Below are positions 9,607-18,531 of a stretch of DNA of 64,000 nt, piece by piece. The DNA lies in contig NZ_JAACJR010000008.1 in the NCBI RefSeq assembly GCF_009939225.1, positions 1,175,107-1,239,106 on the forward strand, given 5' to 3'. Source of the DNA: Sediminibacterium soli (GTDB lineage: Bacteria; Bacteroidota; Bacteroidia; Chitinophagales; Chitinophagaceae). The notes under the pieces were generated by a model. It was not told the origin of the DNA. It made no database searches and saw only the letters and a program-made list of their open reading frames with translations. The position numbers and the translations under genes are program-made. Each line of letters starts with the position of its first letter. The stretch's first letter is position 1.

Positions 9607-11127
9607 ATGCGTTTACAAAAATTTGTTTTGATACCCGTTATCGCCCTGTGCGCTTTTGTTCTTTCGCCCAAAGAATGGTCGTCCGGATTCGTTCAGCAGC
9701 TGGCAGACGGATCACTGCGTTATACACCGGATGAAAAAGGCAATACCATTCCCGATTTCAGTGGCGTGGGATATTGCGGCGGCGATAAAGAGATCCCTTT
9801 TGTTGCCGTCGTAAAAACCATTTCGCCTGCCACCAGCGGCAGTTCGGAAGAACTGATCGAAGCGGCTGTTGCGGAGGTGGCCAAACTGCCTGCAGATGCA
9901 AACGGTTTCAGGGGAGCCATTCTTCTGAAAAAAGGCACTTACTATATTCCCGAATCGGTTAACATACAGGCAAGCGGAGTGGTATTGCGGGGTGAAGGAG
10001 ATAATATCGAAGGAACAAGGATCCTGGCCACGGCAAAAAAACAAGTGGCTGCATTTGCAGCAGCCGGTACGGGCAGTATCACGGAGGTACAGGGAACAAG
10101 AACCAGGATCACCGATGACTATGTTCCGGTTGGCGCGCGTTCGTTTCATATAAGCAATGCCTCGGTGTACAAAACCGGCGACAGGATCATCCTGTTCAGA
10201 CCGGGTACGGCGGCCTGGATCCGTGACCTTCAGATGGACCGTATAGAGGAAAGAGACGGCACGCGGCAATGGCAGCCGAAAGAATACAACCTGCAGTTTG
10301 AGCGGGTGATCACCGGAATAGACGGGAATACAATCTTGATCGACAACCCTGTGGTACTGGCCATGGAAACAAAATATGGCGGTGGCGAAATATTCAAATA
10401 CAGTTTTCCCGGAAGGATTTCGCAGGTGGGAATAGAGAACATGTATTTTGAATCTGCCTATGCATCCGATACAGCGGAAGACCATGGATGGGATGCGATA
10501 AAATTCGATAACCTTGAAAACGGATGGATCAGGAATGTCACTGCCAGGTACTTTGGTTACTCCTGCGTGAACCTTGAGGACGGCGCAAAAAATATTTCTG
10601 TATTGAATGCAAACTGCTTCGATCACAAATCCATCATCACGGGCGGAAGACGGTATTCGTTCAACAACACCGGTCAGCTGAACCTGTTCGCAAACTGCCA
10701 TGCCACTGACGGGCGTCATGATTTTGTTACCGGCGCACGTGTATGCGGGCCCAATGTATTTGTGAACTGCACAGCCAAACGAACGCATGCCGATATAGGG
10801 CCGCACCACCGCTGGGCCGTCGGCACTTTGTTCGACAATATTGTAACCGATGGTGAACTCAATATACAGGACCGGGGTAACTGGGGAAGCGGGCATGGCT
10901 GGGCCGGTGTTACGCAGGTTATGTGGAACTGCACCGTTAAACGCGCGGCAGTGCAGAGTCCCTGGGTAAATGGTAAAAATTATTCCATCGGCACAAAAGG
11001 GCAGAAATACGAGGGCCGTCTCAAAAACCGCCCCGATGGCGAATGGGAAGGGCTGAATGCAGAAGAGCTGAAGCCGAAAAGTTTATACTATGCACAGCTG
11101 AAGGCGCGGGCCATGCAGCCGCGGTAA
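9607..11127 (+). CDS. Secreted right-handed beta-helix protein (pectate-lyase-like fold)
   Basis: I take the ATG at 9607, which opens a signal peptide (RLQKFVLIPVIALCAFVLS); the longer frame overlaps uxaA and is not coding there. 506 residues. The middle shows beta-helix traits: ILLKKGTYYIPESVNI followed by GVVLRGEG, then repeated turns with stacked Asn and aromatic residues, such as KNISVLNANCF. A conserved-looking block, GPHHRWAVGTLFDNI, lies near the C-terminus. Pectate lyases and related polysaccharide lyases use this fold, so a lyase or epimerase acting on uronate polymer is a fair inference, but I recognise no specific family or catalytic set. It starts 46 nt after uxaA and may be in its operon. 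Confidence 0.7.
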   Translation: MRLQKFVLIPVIALCAFVLSPKEWSSGFVQQLADGSLRYTPDEKGNTIPDFSGVGYCGGDKEIPFVAVVKTISPATSGSSEELIEAAVAEVAKLPADANGFRGAILLKKGTYYIPESVNIQASGVVLRGEGDNIEGTRILATAKKQVAAFAAAGTGSITEVQGTRTRITDDYVPVGARSFHISNASVYKTGDRIILFRPGTAAWIRDLQMDRIEERDGTRQWQPKEYNLQFERVITGIDGNTILIDNPVVLAMETKYGGGEIFKYSFPGRISQVGIENMYFESAYASDTAEDHGWDAIKFDNLENGWIRNVTARYFGYSCVNLEDGAKNISVLNANCFDHKSIITGGRRYSFNNTGQLNLFANCHATDGRHDFVTGARVCGPNVFVNCTAKRTHADIGPHHRWAVGTLFDNIVTDGELNIQDRGNWGSGHGWAGVTQVMWNCTVKRAAVQSPWVNGKNYSIGTKGQKYEGRLKNRPDGEWEGLNAEELKPKSLYYAQLKARAMQPR

Positions 11128-11163
11128 AATACAGCGCTGAAAAATATTTCATCCTGCACGGCA

Positions 11164-11556
11164 TCAGGCAAACCATGCATGCCGGGCTTTCGTGAACAGG
11201 AAATACAGAATGGCTATCCAGATCAGCGCAATAATGGCGGCCGCCAGGTAGTTGCTCTTTTTGTATAACTGCCCGTTGCGCTTCAGTTGTTCCCGTGCCT
11301 CTTCCAATACAACCGGTGGAATCAGTTTGATGGATAAGGCAATCAGGGCGGGTACAATGATCAGGTCATCCAGCAGCCCCAGCACCGGTATGAAATCGGG
11401 GATCAGGTCAACAGGACTCAACAAATACCCCACCGTAATACCGATGAGTATTTTAGCCATTACCGGCGTGCGCCTGTCTTTATAAGCCAATATCAACACC
11501 TGCACTTCCGACTTAAGCTGCCTGGCTCTTTGTTTTAATTTTGCCAATAACCCCAT
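11164..11556 (-). CDS. YkvA-family (DUF1232) membrane protein
   Basis: 130 residues. The centre carries the DUF1232 core: KILIGITVGYLLSPVDLIPDFIP, with the SPVDLIPDFIP signature, followed by LGLLDDLIIVPALIAL. A second hydrophobic stretch near the C-terminus (AAAIIALIWIAILYFLF) makes it a small inner membrane protein. The family has no firmly known function. It lies 30 nt downstream of the metal-efflux adaptor gene on the same strand and may be the last gene of that operon. Confidence 0.85.
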   Translation of the reverse strand: MGLLAKLKQRARQLKSEVQVLILAYKDRRTPVMAKILIGITVGYLLSPVDLIPDFIPVLGLLDDLIIVPALIALSIKLIPPVVLEEAREQLKRNGQLYKKSNYLAAAIIALIWIAILYFLFTKARHAWFA

Positions 11557-11586
11557 AACAAGTAATTGATAATGGTTGTATAAACA

Positions 11587-12879
11587 TCAGAGATCGTCGG
11601 TTTCGGTGTTCTGCATGCTGGCATAGAGGTAAAATGCGCCTTTGCTGACGATCTTGGTGCCGGGCTTCAGGGGAGCGAGTAAGCGTACCTCCACATAACC
11701 CAGTTCTTCCACACCGGTTACCACTTCGGTCATGGCAAACCGGTATTTTTCCTGCACTGCTTTTGCATCGGTCTCTTTATCGCCCGCATCTTTTTTTACC
11801 GGCTCCTTTTCCATTCCTTCGAGTACAAAGATGTATGTCTTGTCGTTTGCTTTCACGATCGCATCCCGGGGCACGGCCTGCACCAGTTGCTTTCCTGTTT
11901 CTATCAGGGCGGTAACATACTGCCCGGCAATCAGGTGCAGGGGAGCGATATTATCCACCCGCGCGTGCACGGTGGCCGCTCTTGTGCCCGTGTCCAGTGT
12001 TTTGTTGATGCCGTATACCCGCCCCGAAACCCGCTTATCGTTCTGGTTGGTGAGAATAAAATTCACGGTTTGTCCTGTCTGCACTTTGGCCATATCTTTT
12101 TCAAATACCTGCAGGTCGCAGAAAATTACGCTGTTGTTAACGATCTCCATGATGGGGTTCGATGCATCGGTATAGGTTCCCACGCCAAGGTGTATCCGGC
12201 CCACTGTGCCGCTGATGGGCGCCAGCACCGGCACCTGTGTAACCAGGTTGGCCCTGCGGATCTGCGCCGGGTTGATATGGATCTGCCGCAGCTGCGCTTC
12301 CAGCGTTTGTATCCGCGATTGTTCTGCTGCATAATTTGCCGATGCCTGCTGGTATACTTTGCCGATGCCGGCATCCGCTTCCTGTAATACCCGCTGCCGT
12401 TCGTATTCCTGCGCCAGGTAAACGATATTGTCTTTGGAAGTAAGGTAGTCCTGCTGCAACCGGATAAAATCGGGATTCTCTATCACCACAACCGTTTGTC
12501 CGCTCCTGACCTGCTGCCCTTCGATAACCTGTATCCTTTTGATTACGCCGCCCACCAGGGCATTGACCACCGCCCTGTTTTGCGGCGGCACCGTTAACTG
12601 CCCGCTGGCTTTTACAACACTGGACAGGTTCTGTCTTTCCATCATCACCAGTTCAATGCCTACGGCTTTCATTTGTCCGGCGGTAACCTCTGCAATATTT
12701 TCTTCCTGCTGCGCCGTATCGGCTTTTGTTTCGGTTTCCGCTGTGGTTTTTGTTTTTGACTGACCACAGGAAACCAGGCCCAGCAAAACCATCGCCGAAA
12801 GCAAACCCAGCAGGGTATTGAAGAAGCCATGCTTTGGCCTACGCGTGTTTTCTGAAATAATGCTATGAGTCTGTATCAT
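11587..12879 (-). CDS. RND efflux periplasmic adaptor (CusB/CzcB-like) lipoprotein
   Basis: 430 residues. N-terminal lipoprotein signal ending LVSC with the lipidated Cys near residue 38. Then comes the membrane fusion protein layout: barrel-sandwich hybrid halves (RIQVIEGQQVRSGQTVVVIENP and VPVLAPISGTVGRI, separated by a coiled-coil hairpin), a beta-barrel domain, and a membrane-proximal domain ending LKPGTKIVSKGAFYL. It links the inner membrane pump to the outer membrane channel for export of heavy metal cations. It begins 1 nt after the pump stop codon, with an AGGAGG-like sequence just upstream inside the pump's last codons. Confidence 0.9.
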   Translation of the reverse strand: MIQTHSIISENTRRPKHGFFNTLLGLLSAMVLLGLVSCGQSKTKTTAETETKADTAQQEENIAEVTAGQMKAVGIELVMMERQNLSSVVKASGQLTVPPQNRAVVNALVGGVIKRIQVIEGQQVRSGQTVVVIENPDFIRLQQDYLTSKDNIVYLAQEYERQRVLQEADAGIGKVYQQASANYAAEQSRIQTLEAQLRQIHINPAQIRRANLVTQVPVLAPISGTVGRIHLGVGTYTDASNPIMEIVNNSVIFCDLQVFEKDMAKVQTGQTVNFILTNQNDKRVSGRVYGINKTLDTGTRAATVHARVDNIAPLHLIAGQYVTALIETGKQLVQAVPRDAIVKANDKTYIFVLEGMEKEPVKKDAGDKETDAKAVQEKYRFAMTEVVTGVEELGYVEVRLLAPLKPGTKIVSKGAFYLYASMQNTETDDL

Positions 12880-12880
12880 G

Positions 12881-15800
12881 CTATTGTCCTCCTGTAATGT
12901 AGTTTAATTGAATGATGGCCTGGTTATACTGGTTAAGCGCATCCAGGTATTTCAGCCTGGTGTCGAATGCCATGGACAGGTTCTGGATATATTCCACGTA
13001 CCCTATCTCACCAAGCCGGTAACTGACCTGCGAAATGCGGATGATCTTATCGGTCTGCTGCAATCCTATCTGTTCATAGTAATCAAGACCTTCTTTTTGC
13101 TTCAGGTATTCGTTGTATTGCGATAGGTATTGCGCCTGCAGACCCGTTTTTGCGGCCTGCGCCTGTGTCTGCACCAGTTGTGTGTTGATCCTGGCTGCAT
13201 TGATCCTGGCCCTTTGTGCGCCATAGAACAGCGGCACGCTAAGTCCTACCTGGAAACCCGCGATCCTTGTTCCGGGCGTATACTCTCTTCCGATATGTGC
13301 CGGATCAAAGCCCGGTACCAGGAACTGGTGATAGTAGCCCAGGTTCAGGTCAGGCAGCCGTTTGGTTTTTTCCAGCTGCCATTCTGCATTGGCTACCTGT
13401 AACTGCTGCCGGTAAAATGCTGTCTGGGGATGGCCTTCAAGCGAGGTATCGATCAAAAAGTCCAGCGGTATCTTAACAAGTGTGCTATCTGCCGGCTCCA
13501 GGCTGTCCTGTGTATTCAACAGTTTTTGCAGCACAATCTGCGCTGTCTGCAGGTCCAGCGTGGTTTGTTTTATCTGGAGCTGTATTTCGTAATATTTGCT
13601 TTGGGCCGCATATTTTTCGAGGTTGGACGTTTCACCCACTTTTTGACGCAATTCGGCTCTTTGCCTGAACTCGCTGTAAATGCTGTCCAGCGAATGAAAC
13701 AGTTTTCTTCTCTGGTAGCTGAACTGAAAATTGTTATAGGCCAGTTTCACCTGCCGGGTGATCTCGAACAGTGCGATATCCTGTTCCGCTTTCGACAGCC
13801 GGGTTTGCGCATCGAGTAACCTTGACTGGTTTTTATAGACAACAGGCAGTGAAAAAGCCTGGATAACGCCGATGCTGTTTCCCTGGCTGCCCCCATCGGC
13901 CGCATCCTGCTGCAGCACTACATCCGTTCGCGGAATATCGTATGCGGTTGCCTGCAGGGCCGTTCGCTGCTGCACGGCTATACCGGCGCTTTTTACCTGC
14001 AGGTTATGCTGAACAGCGGTGGCCACTGCGCTTTGCAGGGTAATGGAGCGCACCTGCGCACCTGCCTTTACAGAAGTAAACAGCGAGGCGCCGGCCAGAA
14101 CCGCAAACAATGGGATGACTGTTACCCGTTTCATGTTACTTTTTTTTCCTTCACGAGAAAATAAAATATACAGTACCGGCAGAACGATCAGTGTGAGTAA
14201 AGTGGCAGTGATCAGTCCGCCGATAACCACTGTGGCCAGCGGCTTCTGCACTTCGGCTCCGGCCGATGCAGACAATGCCATCGGCAGAAACCCAAGCGAT
14301 GCCACGGAAGCCGTCATAATCACCGGTCTGAGCCGGATAAGCGCGCCCTGCCGGACCCGCTCATAGATATCGGTGACGCCTTCGTCTTTTAACCGGTTGA
14401 ACTGACCGATCAGCACGATGCCGTTCAATACCGCCACGCCGAACAATGCGATGAACCCCACACCGGCCGAAATACTGAATGGCATGTCGCGTATAAGCAG
14501 GGCAAATACGCCCCCGATGGCAGACAGGGGCACGGCTGTAAAAATGAGCAGGGCCTGTTTAATCGAATGAAAAGTGAAATACAGCAGTATGATGATCAGC
14601 AGCAGCGCCACGGGAACGGCGATCGACAGACGCTGCTTTGCCGCCTGCAGGTTCTCGAACTGGCCGCCATAGGTTATGTAGTACCCTGCGGGCAGGTGCA
14701 GCTTCTGCGCCAGCAATGCCTGTATCTCCTTTACCACGCTTTCCACATCCCTGCCGCGTATGTTGAAGCCTACAAATATCCGTCTCTTGCCATTTTCCCT
14801 CGAGGTTTGCGCCGGCGCATTTTTCAGCGAGACGGTTGCCACCTCGCTTAACGGAATCTTACCGCCACCCGATAAAGGGATATACAGGTTTTGGATCAGA
14901 CCCATATCGTGCCGTTGTTCCGCCGTCAGGCGTATCACCATGTTGAACCGTTTTTCGCCTTCGAAAACAACCCCGGCCACATTGCCGGCATACGCTGTTT
15001 TCAGCACCATGTTCACGTCTGAAATGCTCAGCCCGTATTGCGCAATTTTGTCGCGGTTATATTCAACCAGTATCTGCGGCAGCCCTGTTACCTTTTCAAC
15101 ATAAGGCTCTGTTACGCCCTCCGCTTTACCAATCAGCGCCGCCACCCGGTTGGACTGCGTCACCAGTTCGCCCACATCATCCCCGAAGATCTTGATGGCC
15201 ACATCCTGTTTGATACCCGATATCAGTTCATTAAAGCGCATCTGCATGGGCTGCGACACTTCGGCTGCGAGACCGGGAATAACGGCCACTGCTTTTTCTA
15301 TTTTTCCGATCATTTCCTCCTGTGTGGAAGCCGTTGTCCATTCCTCTTTCGGTTTCATCGCCAGCATCATGTCGCCACCTTCCATGGGCATCGGGTCTGT
15401 GGGTATCTCTGCCGTTCCGATGCGGGTAACCGCTGTTTTGATTTCGGGTATGGCCTGTTTCAGTATGGCTTCCGCCTTGCTGTACAATTCGATCGTGTTT
15501 GACAGCGAGGTTCCCTGCCCCAGGCGCATTTCAAGTGCAAAATCGCCTTCCTCCAGCGTGGGTATGAATTCTCCGCCCAGTCCTTTAAAAACAAAATAGG
15601 TGATCACAAGCACCAGCACGGAAGCGGCAACGATCAGGGCTTTGATTCTGAACGAGGCGTTCAATACAGGCAGGTAAATACGCTGTATGCCTTCCATGAT
15701 GCGGTCGGAAATACTTCGTTTGTGTTCTGTTTTTCTGCTCAGCACCAAAGCACTGATCATCGGCACATAGGTAAGCGAAAGAATGAATGCGCCCAGTATG

Positions 15801-17254
15801 GCGAATGCCACGGTTTCTGCCATGGGGCGGAACATCTTGCCTTCTATGCCAACCAGTGCCAGTATGGGCAGGTAAACGATCAGGATGATGATCTCACCAA
15901 AAGCCGCCGATGTACGGATCTTGGAAGCGGATTGATACACCTCTTCGTTCATTTCCTGGCTGGTGAGCAGTTTTTTGTCTTTTCGTCCGTACAGGTGATG
16001 CAGGGTTGCTTCCACGATGATAACGGCGCCGTCTACGATCAGTCCGAAATCTATCGCGCCCAGGCTCATCAGGTTACCCGAAACGCCAAAGAGCCGCATC
16101 ATGGCTATTGCAAACAGCATGGCCAGGGGAATCACAGAGGCAACAATTAACCCGGCCCGCAGGTTACCGAGCAACAGCACCAGCACGAATACCACGATCA
16201 AAGCGCCCTCGATCAGGTTGTGTTCCACTGTGCTGATGGCCCTGCCTACCAGTTCTGTTCGGTCGATGAACGGTTCTATCACGATTCCTTCGGGCAGCGA
16301 GCGCTCTATCTGCACAATACGCGCTTTTACGCGTTTGATAACCTCGTTGAAGTTTTCTCCTTTCAGCATCAGTACAACACCTGCCACCACCTCTCCCTTG
16401 CCGTTGTAGGTAACGGCCCCGTACCGGGTGGCCGCGCCGTATTGCACCCTGGCAACATCGCGTACCAGCACCGGAACCCCGTTTACATTCCTGATCACGA
16501 TCTTTTCGATATCTGCAAGTGAATTGATCTTGCCCAGTCCCCTGATAAAATAGGCGTTGTTCTGCTGTTCAATATAAGAACCGCCGGCATTCTCATTGTT
16601 ATTCTGCAGGGCGGTGAACAATTCGGGGATGGTTACATTCATCGCGTTCAGCCGCTCGTTGTCAACGGCCACTTCGTACTGCTTCACAAACCCGCCCCAA
16701 CCGTTGATTTCCGCCACGCCCGGCGTACCCGCCAGCTGCCTGGTCACCAGCCAGTCCTGGATGGTCCGCAGATCCGTGGCCGTGTATTTATTTTCATAGC
16801 CGGGTTTTGGTTTGATCACGTACTGGTATATCTCGCCGAGCCCGGTGGAGATGGGTGACATAACCGGGGTGCCGGCATCATGCGGTATCTCCGCTTCGGC
16901 CTCTTTCAGCCGTTCGGCTACCTGCTGTCTTGCCCAGAAAATATCGGCCCCGTCGTCAAAAACAATCGTTATCACCGACAGACCCGAACGCGAAATAGAG
17001 CGGCTTTCAATGACCCTTGGGATATTGGCAAGTGACAGTTCAATCGGCGCCGTGATGTACTGTTCCACCTCCTGCGCACCCAATGTAGGTGCGTTGGTGC
17101 TGATCTGCACCTGGTTATTGGTAATATCGGGCTGGGCATCGATGGGCAGGTGAACGGCCGAGTAGATACCCCAGGCAACAAGCACCAGCGTAAAGAATCC
17201 TATGACCAGCTTGTGGTAAATGGAAAAATGGATGATCCTGTCAAAAACGTTCAT
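12881..17254 (-). CDS. CusA/CzcA heavy-metal RND pump fused to a TolC-like outer membrane domain
   Basis: 1457 residues from the ATG at 17254 (MNVFDRIIHFSIYHKLVIGFF). Residues 1-1040 are a complete HME-RND pump: N-terminal transmembrane helix, HLPIDAQPDITNNQVQI, and the TM4 signature DFGLIVDGAVIIVE, with twelve predicted helices. At residue 1041 an internal Met opens a second signal-peptide-like segment (MKRVTVIPLFAVLAG, ending KAGAQ), followed by about 390 residues of TolC-type coiled coil with two repeats (TRLSKAEQDIALFEITRQVK and NAARINTQLVQTQAQAAK). The pump half has the normal length of an unfused CusA, so the join is exact. Exports divalent metals or Cu/Ag with the adaptor encoded downstream; the metal is not readable. 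Confidence 0.93.
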   Translation of the reverse strand: MNVFDRIIHFSIYHKLVIGFFTLVLVAWGIYSAVHLPIDAQPDITNNQVQISTNAPTLGAQEVEQYITAPIELSLANIPRVIESRSISRSGLSVITIVFDDGADIFWARQQVAERLKEAEAEIPHDAGTPVMSPISTGLGEIYQYVIKPKPGYENKYTATDLRTIQDWLVTRQLAGTPGVAEINGWGGFVKQYEVAVDNERLNAMNVTIPELFTALQNNNENAGGSYIEQQNNAYFIRGLGKINSLADIEKIVIRNVNGVPVLVRDVARVQYGAATRYGAVTYNGKGEVVAGVVLMLKGENFNEVIKRVKARIVQIERSLPEGIVIEPFIDRTELVGRAISTVEHNLIEGALIVVFVLVLLLGNLRAGLIVASVIPLAMLFAIAMMRLFGVSGNLMSLGAIDFGLIVDGAVIIVEATLHHLYGRKDKKLLTSQEMNEEVYQSASKIRTSAAFGEIIILIVYLPILALVGIEGKMFRPMAETVAFAILGAFILSLTYVPMISALVLSRKTEHKRSISDRIMEGIQRIYLPVLNASFRIKALIVAASVLVLVITYFVFKGLGGEFIPTLEEGDFALEMRLGQGTSLSNTIELYSKAEAILKQAIPEIKTAVTRIGTAEIPTDPMPMEGGDMMLAMKPKEEWTTASTQEEMIGKIEKAVAVIPGLAAEVSQPMQMRFNELISGIKQDVAIKIFGDDVGELVTQSNRVAALIGKAEGVTEPYVEKVTGLPQILVEYNRDKIAQYGLSISDVNMVLKTAYAGNVAGVVFEGEKRFNMVIRLTAEQRHDMGLIQNLYIPLSGGGKIPLSEVATVSLKNAPAQTSRENGKRRIFVGFNIRGRDVESVVKEIQALLAQKLHLPAGYYITYGGQFENLQAAKQRLSIAVPVALLLIIILLYFTFHSIKQALLIFTAVPLSAIGGVFALLIRDMPFSISAGVGFIALFGVAVLNGIVLIGQFNRLKDEGVTDIYERVRQGALIRLRPVIMTASVASLGFLPMALSASAGAEVQKPLATVVIGGLITATLLTLIVLPVLYILFSREGKKSNMKRVTVIPLFAVLAGASLFTSVKAGAQVRSITLQSAVATAVQHNLQVKSAGIAVQQRTALQATAYDIPRTDVVLQQDAADGGSQGNSIGVIQAFSLPVVYKNQSRLLDAQTRLSKAEQDIALFEITRQVKLAYNNFQFSYQRRKLFHSLDSIYSEFRQRAELRQKVGETSNLEKYAAQSKYYEIQLQIKQTTLDLQTAQIVLQKLLNTQDSLEPADSTLVKIPLDFLIDTSLEGHPQTAFYRQQLQVANAEWQLEKTKRLPDLNLGYYHQFLVPGFDPAHIGREYTPGTRIAGFQVGLSVPLFYGAQRARINAARINTQLVQTQAQAAKTGLQAQYLSQYNEYLKQKEGLDYYEQIGLQQTDKIIRISQVSYRLGEIGYVEYIQNLSMAFDTRLKYLDALNQYNQAIIQLNYITGGQ

Positions 17255-17352
17255 GGAACAAGAATTGATGAACAAAAAGACCTACGCTCCCGCATCGGCA
17301 TACATGCAGACAGGGTAACCGGCAAACGCCGTTACCAAAGTTGCAGTGAATA

Positions 17353-17664
17353 TCAGATACGCCAGACCGAATTGCGGAGAAATAACCGGGCGGGTGAAAC
17401 GCCACAGCAGATAGGCACGTTCGCTGCGGTGCGGAGGCAGGGTACCGGTAAGGGATGGTATGGATAGGAAAAAGTAAGCAACCCGGTCAGCTCCTGCCGC
17501 TGGTATGCCTGGTCAAGAGAAACAGCTACCTGCTCGGTTTTGAGGTAGGTATCGTACTCGTCGAAGAAAGTGTTATGCGCCTCGCCAAGGTCCATTTCCG
17601 TGGCGGAGATAAAAAAAGACATGCCGATGGCAACAAACAATATCTTGTATAACCATTTGACCAT
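17353..17664 (-). CDS. Small exported protein of unknown function before the efflux operon
   Basis: 103 residues from the ATG at 17664. The first 22 residues form a plausible signal peptide (KWLYKILFVAIGMSFFIS). The middle has an acidic stretch (FFDEYDTYLKTEQ) and the C-terminus a run containing two Cys pairs (PCLRT and ICCG). I recognise no family. It is on the same strand as the efflux pump and 98 nt upstream, so it may be a metal-responsive periplasmic peptide or sensor of that operon. The 3' half could also be non-coding. Confidence 0.45.
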   Translation of the reverse strand: MVKWLYKILFVAIGMSFFISATEMDLGEAHNTFFDEYDTYLKTEQVAVSLDQAYQRQELTGLLTFSYPYHPLPVPCLRTAANVPICCGVSPARLFLRNSVWRI

Positions 17665-17771
17665 TGACACAAAAATATAAAATCTATGCCAAGCTATTGA
17701 GACCGGCTGGCGGTAGCATTAATTACCCCGGGTGGGTGTCGCGCGACCGGGAAAGCAATGAGAGACGGATA

Positions 17772-17836
17772 CGGCAAGCAGGCAGACAAAATCACCGGAT
17801 TTTCCTGATCCCCATGAATTGTCTGCCCGCTTGCCG
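17772..17836. repeat. Intergenic hairpin, 16-bp arms
   Basis: Arms at 17772-17787 (CGGCAAGCAGGCAGAC) and 17821-17836 are complementary at 15 of 16 positions, with a 33-nt loop. GGATA/TATCC just outside extends the pairing after a bulge. It fills the gap between the ester-cyclase-like lipoprotein and the small exported protein; no other gene is seen in that gap of 270 nt. It could end transcription of the upstream lipoprotein gene. Confidence 0.6.
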
Positions 17837-17934
17837 ACTTTATCCAGCTCTGACTTCCGGAAAACTTACCGCGACCTATCTACCCGAGCGCGGCTTAAGC
17901 AATCACCCTTCCGGAGATACTTGTGTACCATGGA

Positions 17935-18504
17935 TTACTGTGCCAGGCCAATTTGTTTCATCAGCGACTGGTTATCCCAATGCAGGTATTCTTCTATCAT
18001 CTTTCCACCCTTCCAGTGCCCGATGGTTGACATGGTGAGTTTGAATTTTTTTCCGGTTGGCTGAATGAATTTGCCATTGCCTATGTTCATCGGCTTCGAG
18101 AATGTGCCTTCCATTTCACCGATAACGGCCGTCCAGTCGCCGCTGCCAAACTTTACCGGGTGGCTGGTGATTTTGGTATCGGGTGCAAACGTGAACATGG
18201 GTGTGAGCATGTCAATATGCTGCGGAGACAACCCGGTGGTAACCATTCCATCCGGATAGATAACCCGGATATCCTTATCGTGACTTATTGCAAAGCTGTC
18301 CCATTGCTGGTGACTGTAAAACTGGAAGTCAAGACTGTCAAAACGCCGAAGTCTTTCCTGCGTCAGCTCTTCGTTATCCGCAGAGGAATTGCCTGTTTTG
18401 GTGTCATTTTTTGCCGTGGAAGATTTTTCGTTGCCGTTACAGGCCACCAGTAACATTGCGGCAATGATTGCCGGGAAAACAAAGCCGGAGAACTTGTTTT
18501 TCAT
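17935..18504 (-). CDS. SnoaL-like / ester cyclase fold lipoprotein
   Basis: 189 residues. Lipoprotein signal with lipobox LLVAC (Cys about residue 22), then a low-complexity Ser/Thr/Asn/Lys linker. The body (residues 50-189) has the NTF2-like cone fold pattern of SnoaL ester cyclases: TQERLRRFDSLDFQFYSHQQWDSF, a DGMVTTG strand, then WTAVIGEMEGTF, MSTIGHWKGGKMIEEYLHWDN. Polyketide cyclase activity is not implied; many such proteins have no known substrate. It is 28 nt behind the esterase gene on the same strand. Confidence 0.7.
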   Translation of the reverse strand: MKNKFSGFVFPAIIAAMLLVACNGNEKSSTAKNDTKTGNSSADNEELTQERLRRFDSLDFQFYSHQQWDSFAISHDKDIRVIYPDGMVTTGLSPQHIDMLTPMFTFAPDTKITSHPVKFGSGDWTAVIGEMEGTFSKPMNIGNGKFIQPTGKKFKLTMSTIGHWKGGKMIEEYLHWDNQSLMKQIGLAQ

Positions 18505-18531
18505 TTTGTTGTTTTTTATGGTGAAGAAAAT

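Noticed and set aside
9712..10896. 394-codon open frame antisense to the beta-helix protein
   Set aside because: A shadow of the real gene; the sense frame has a signal peptide and beta-helix pattern.
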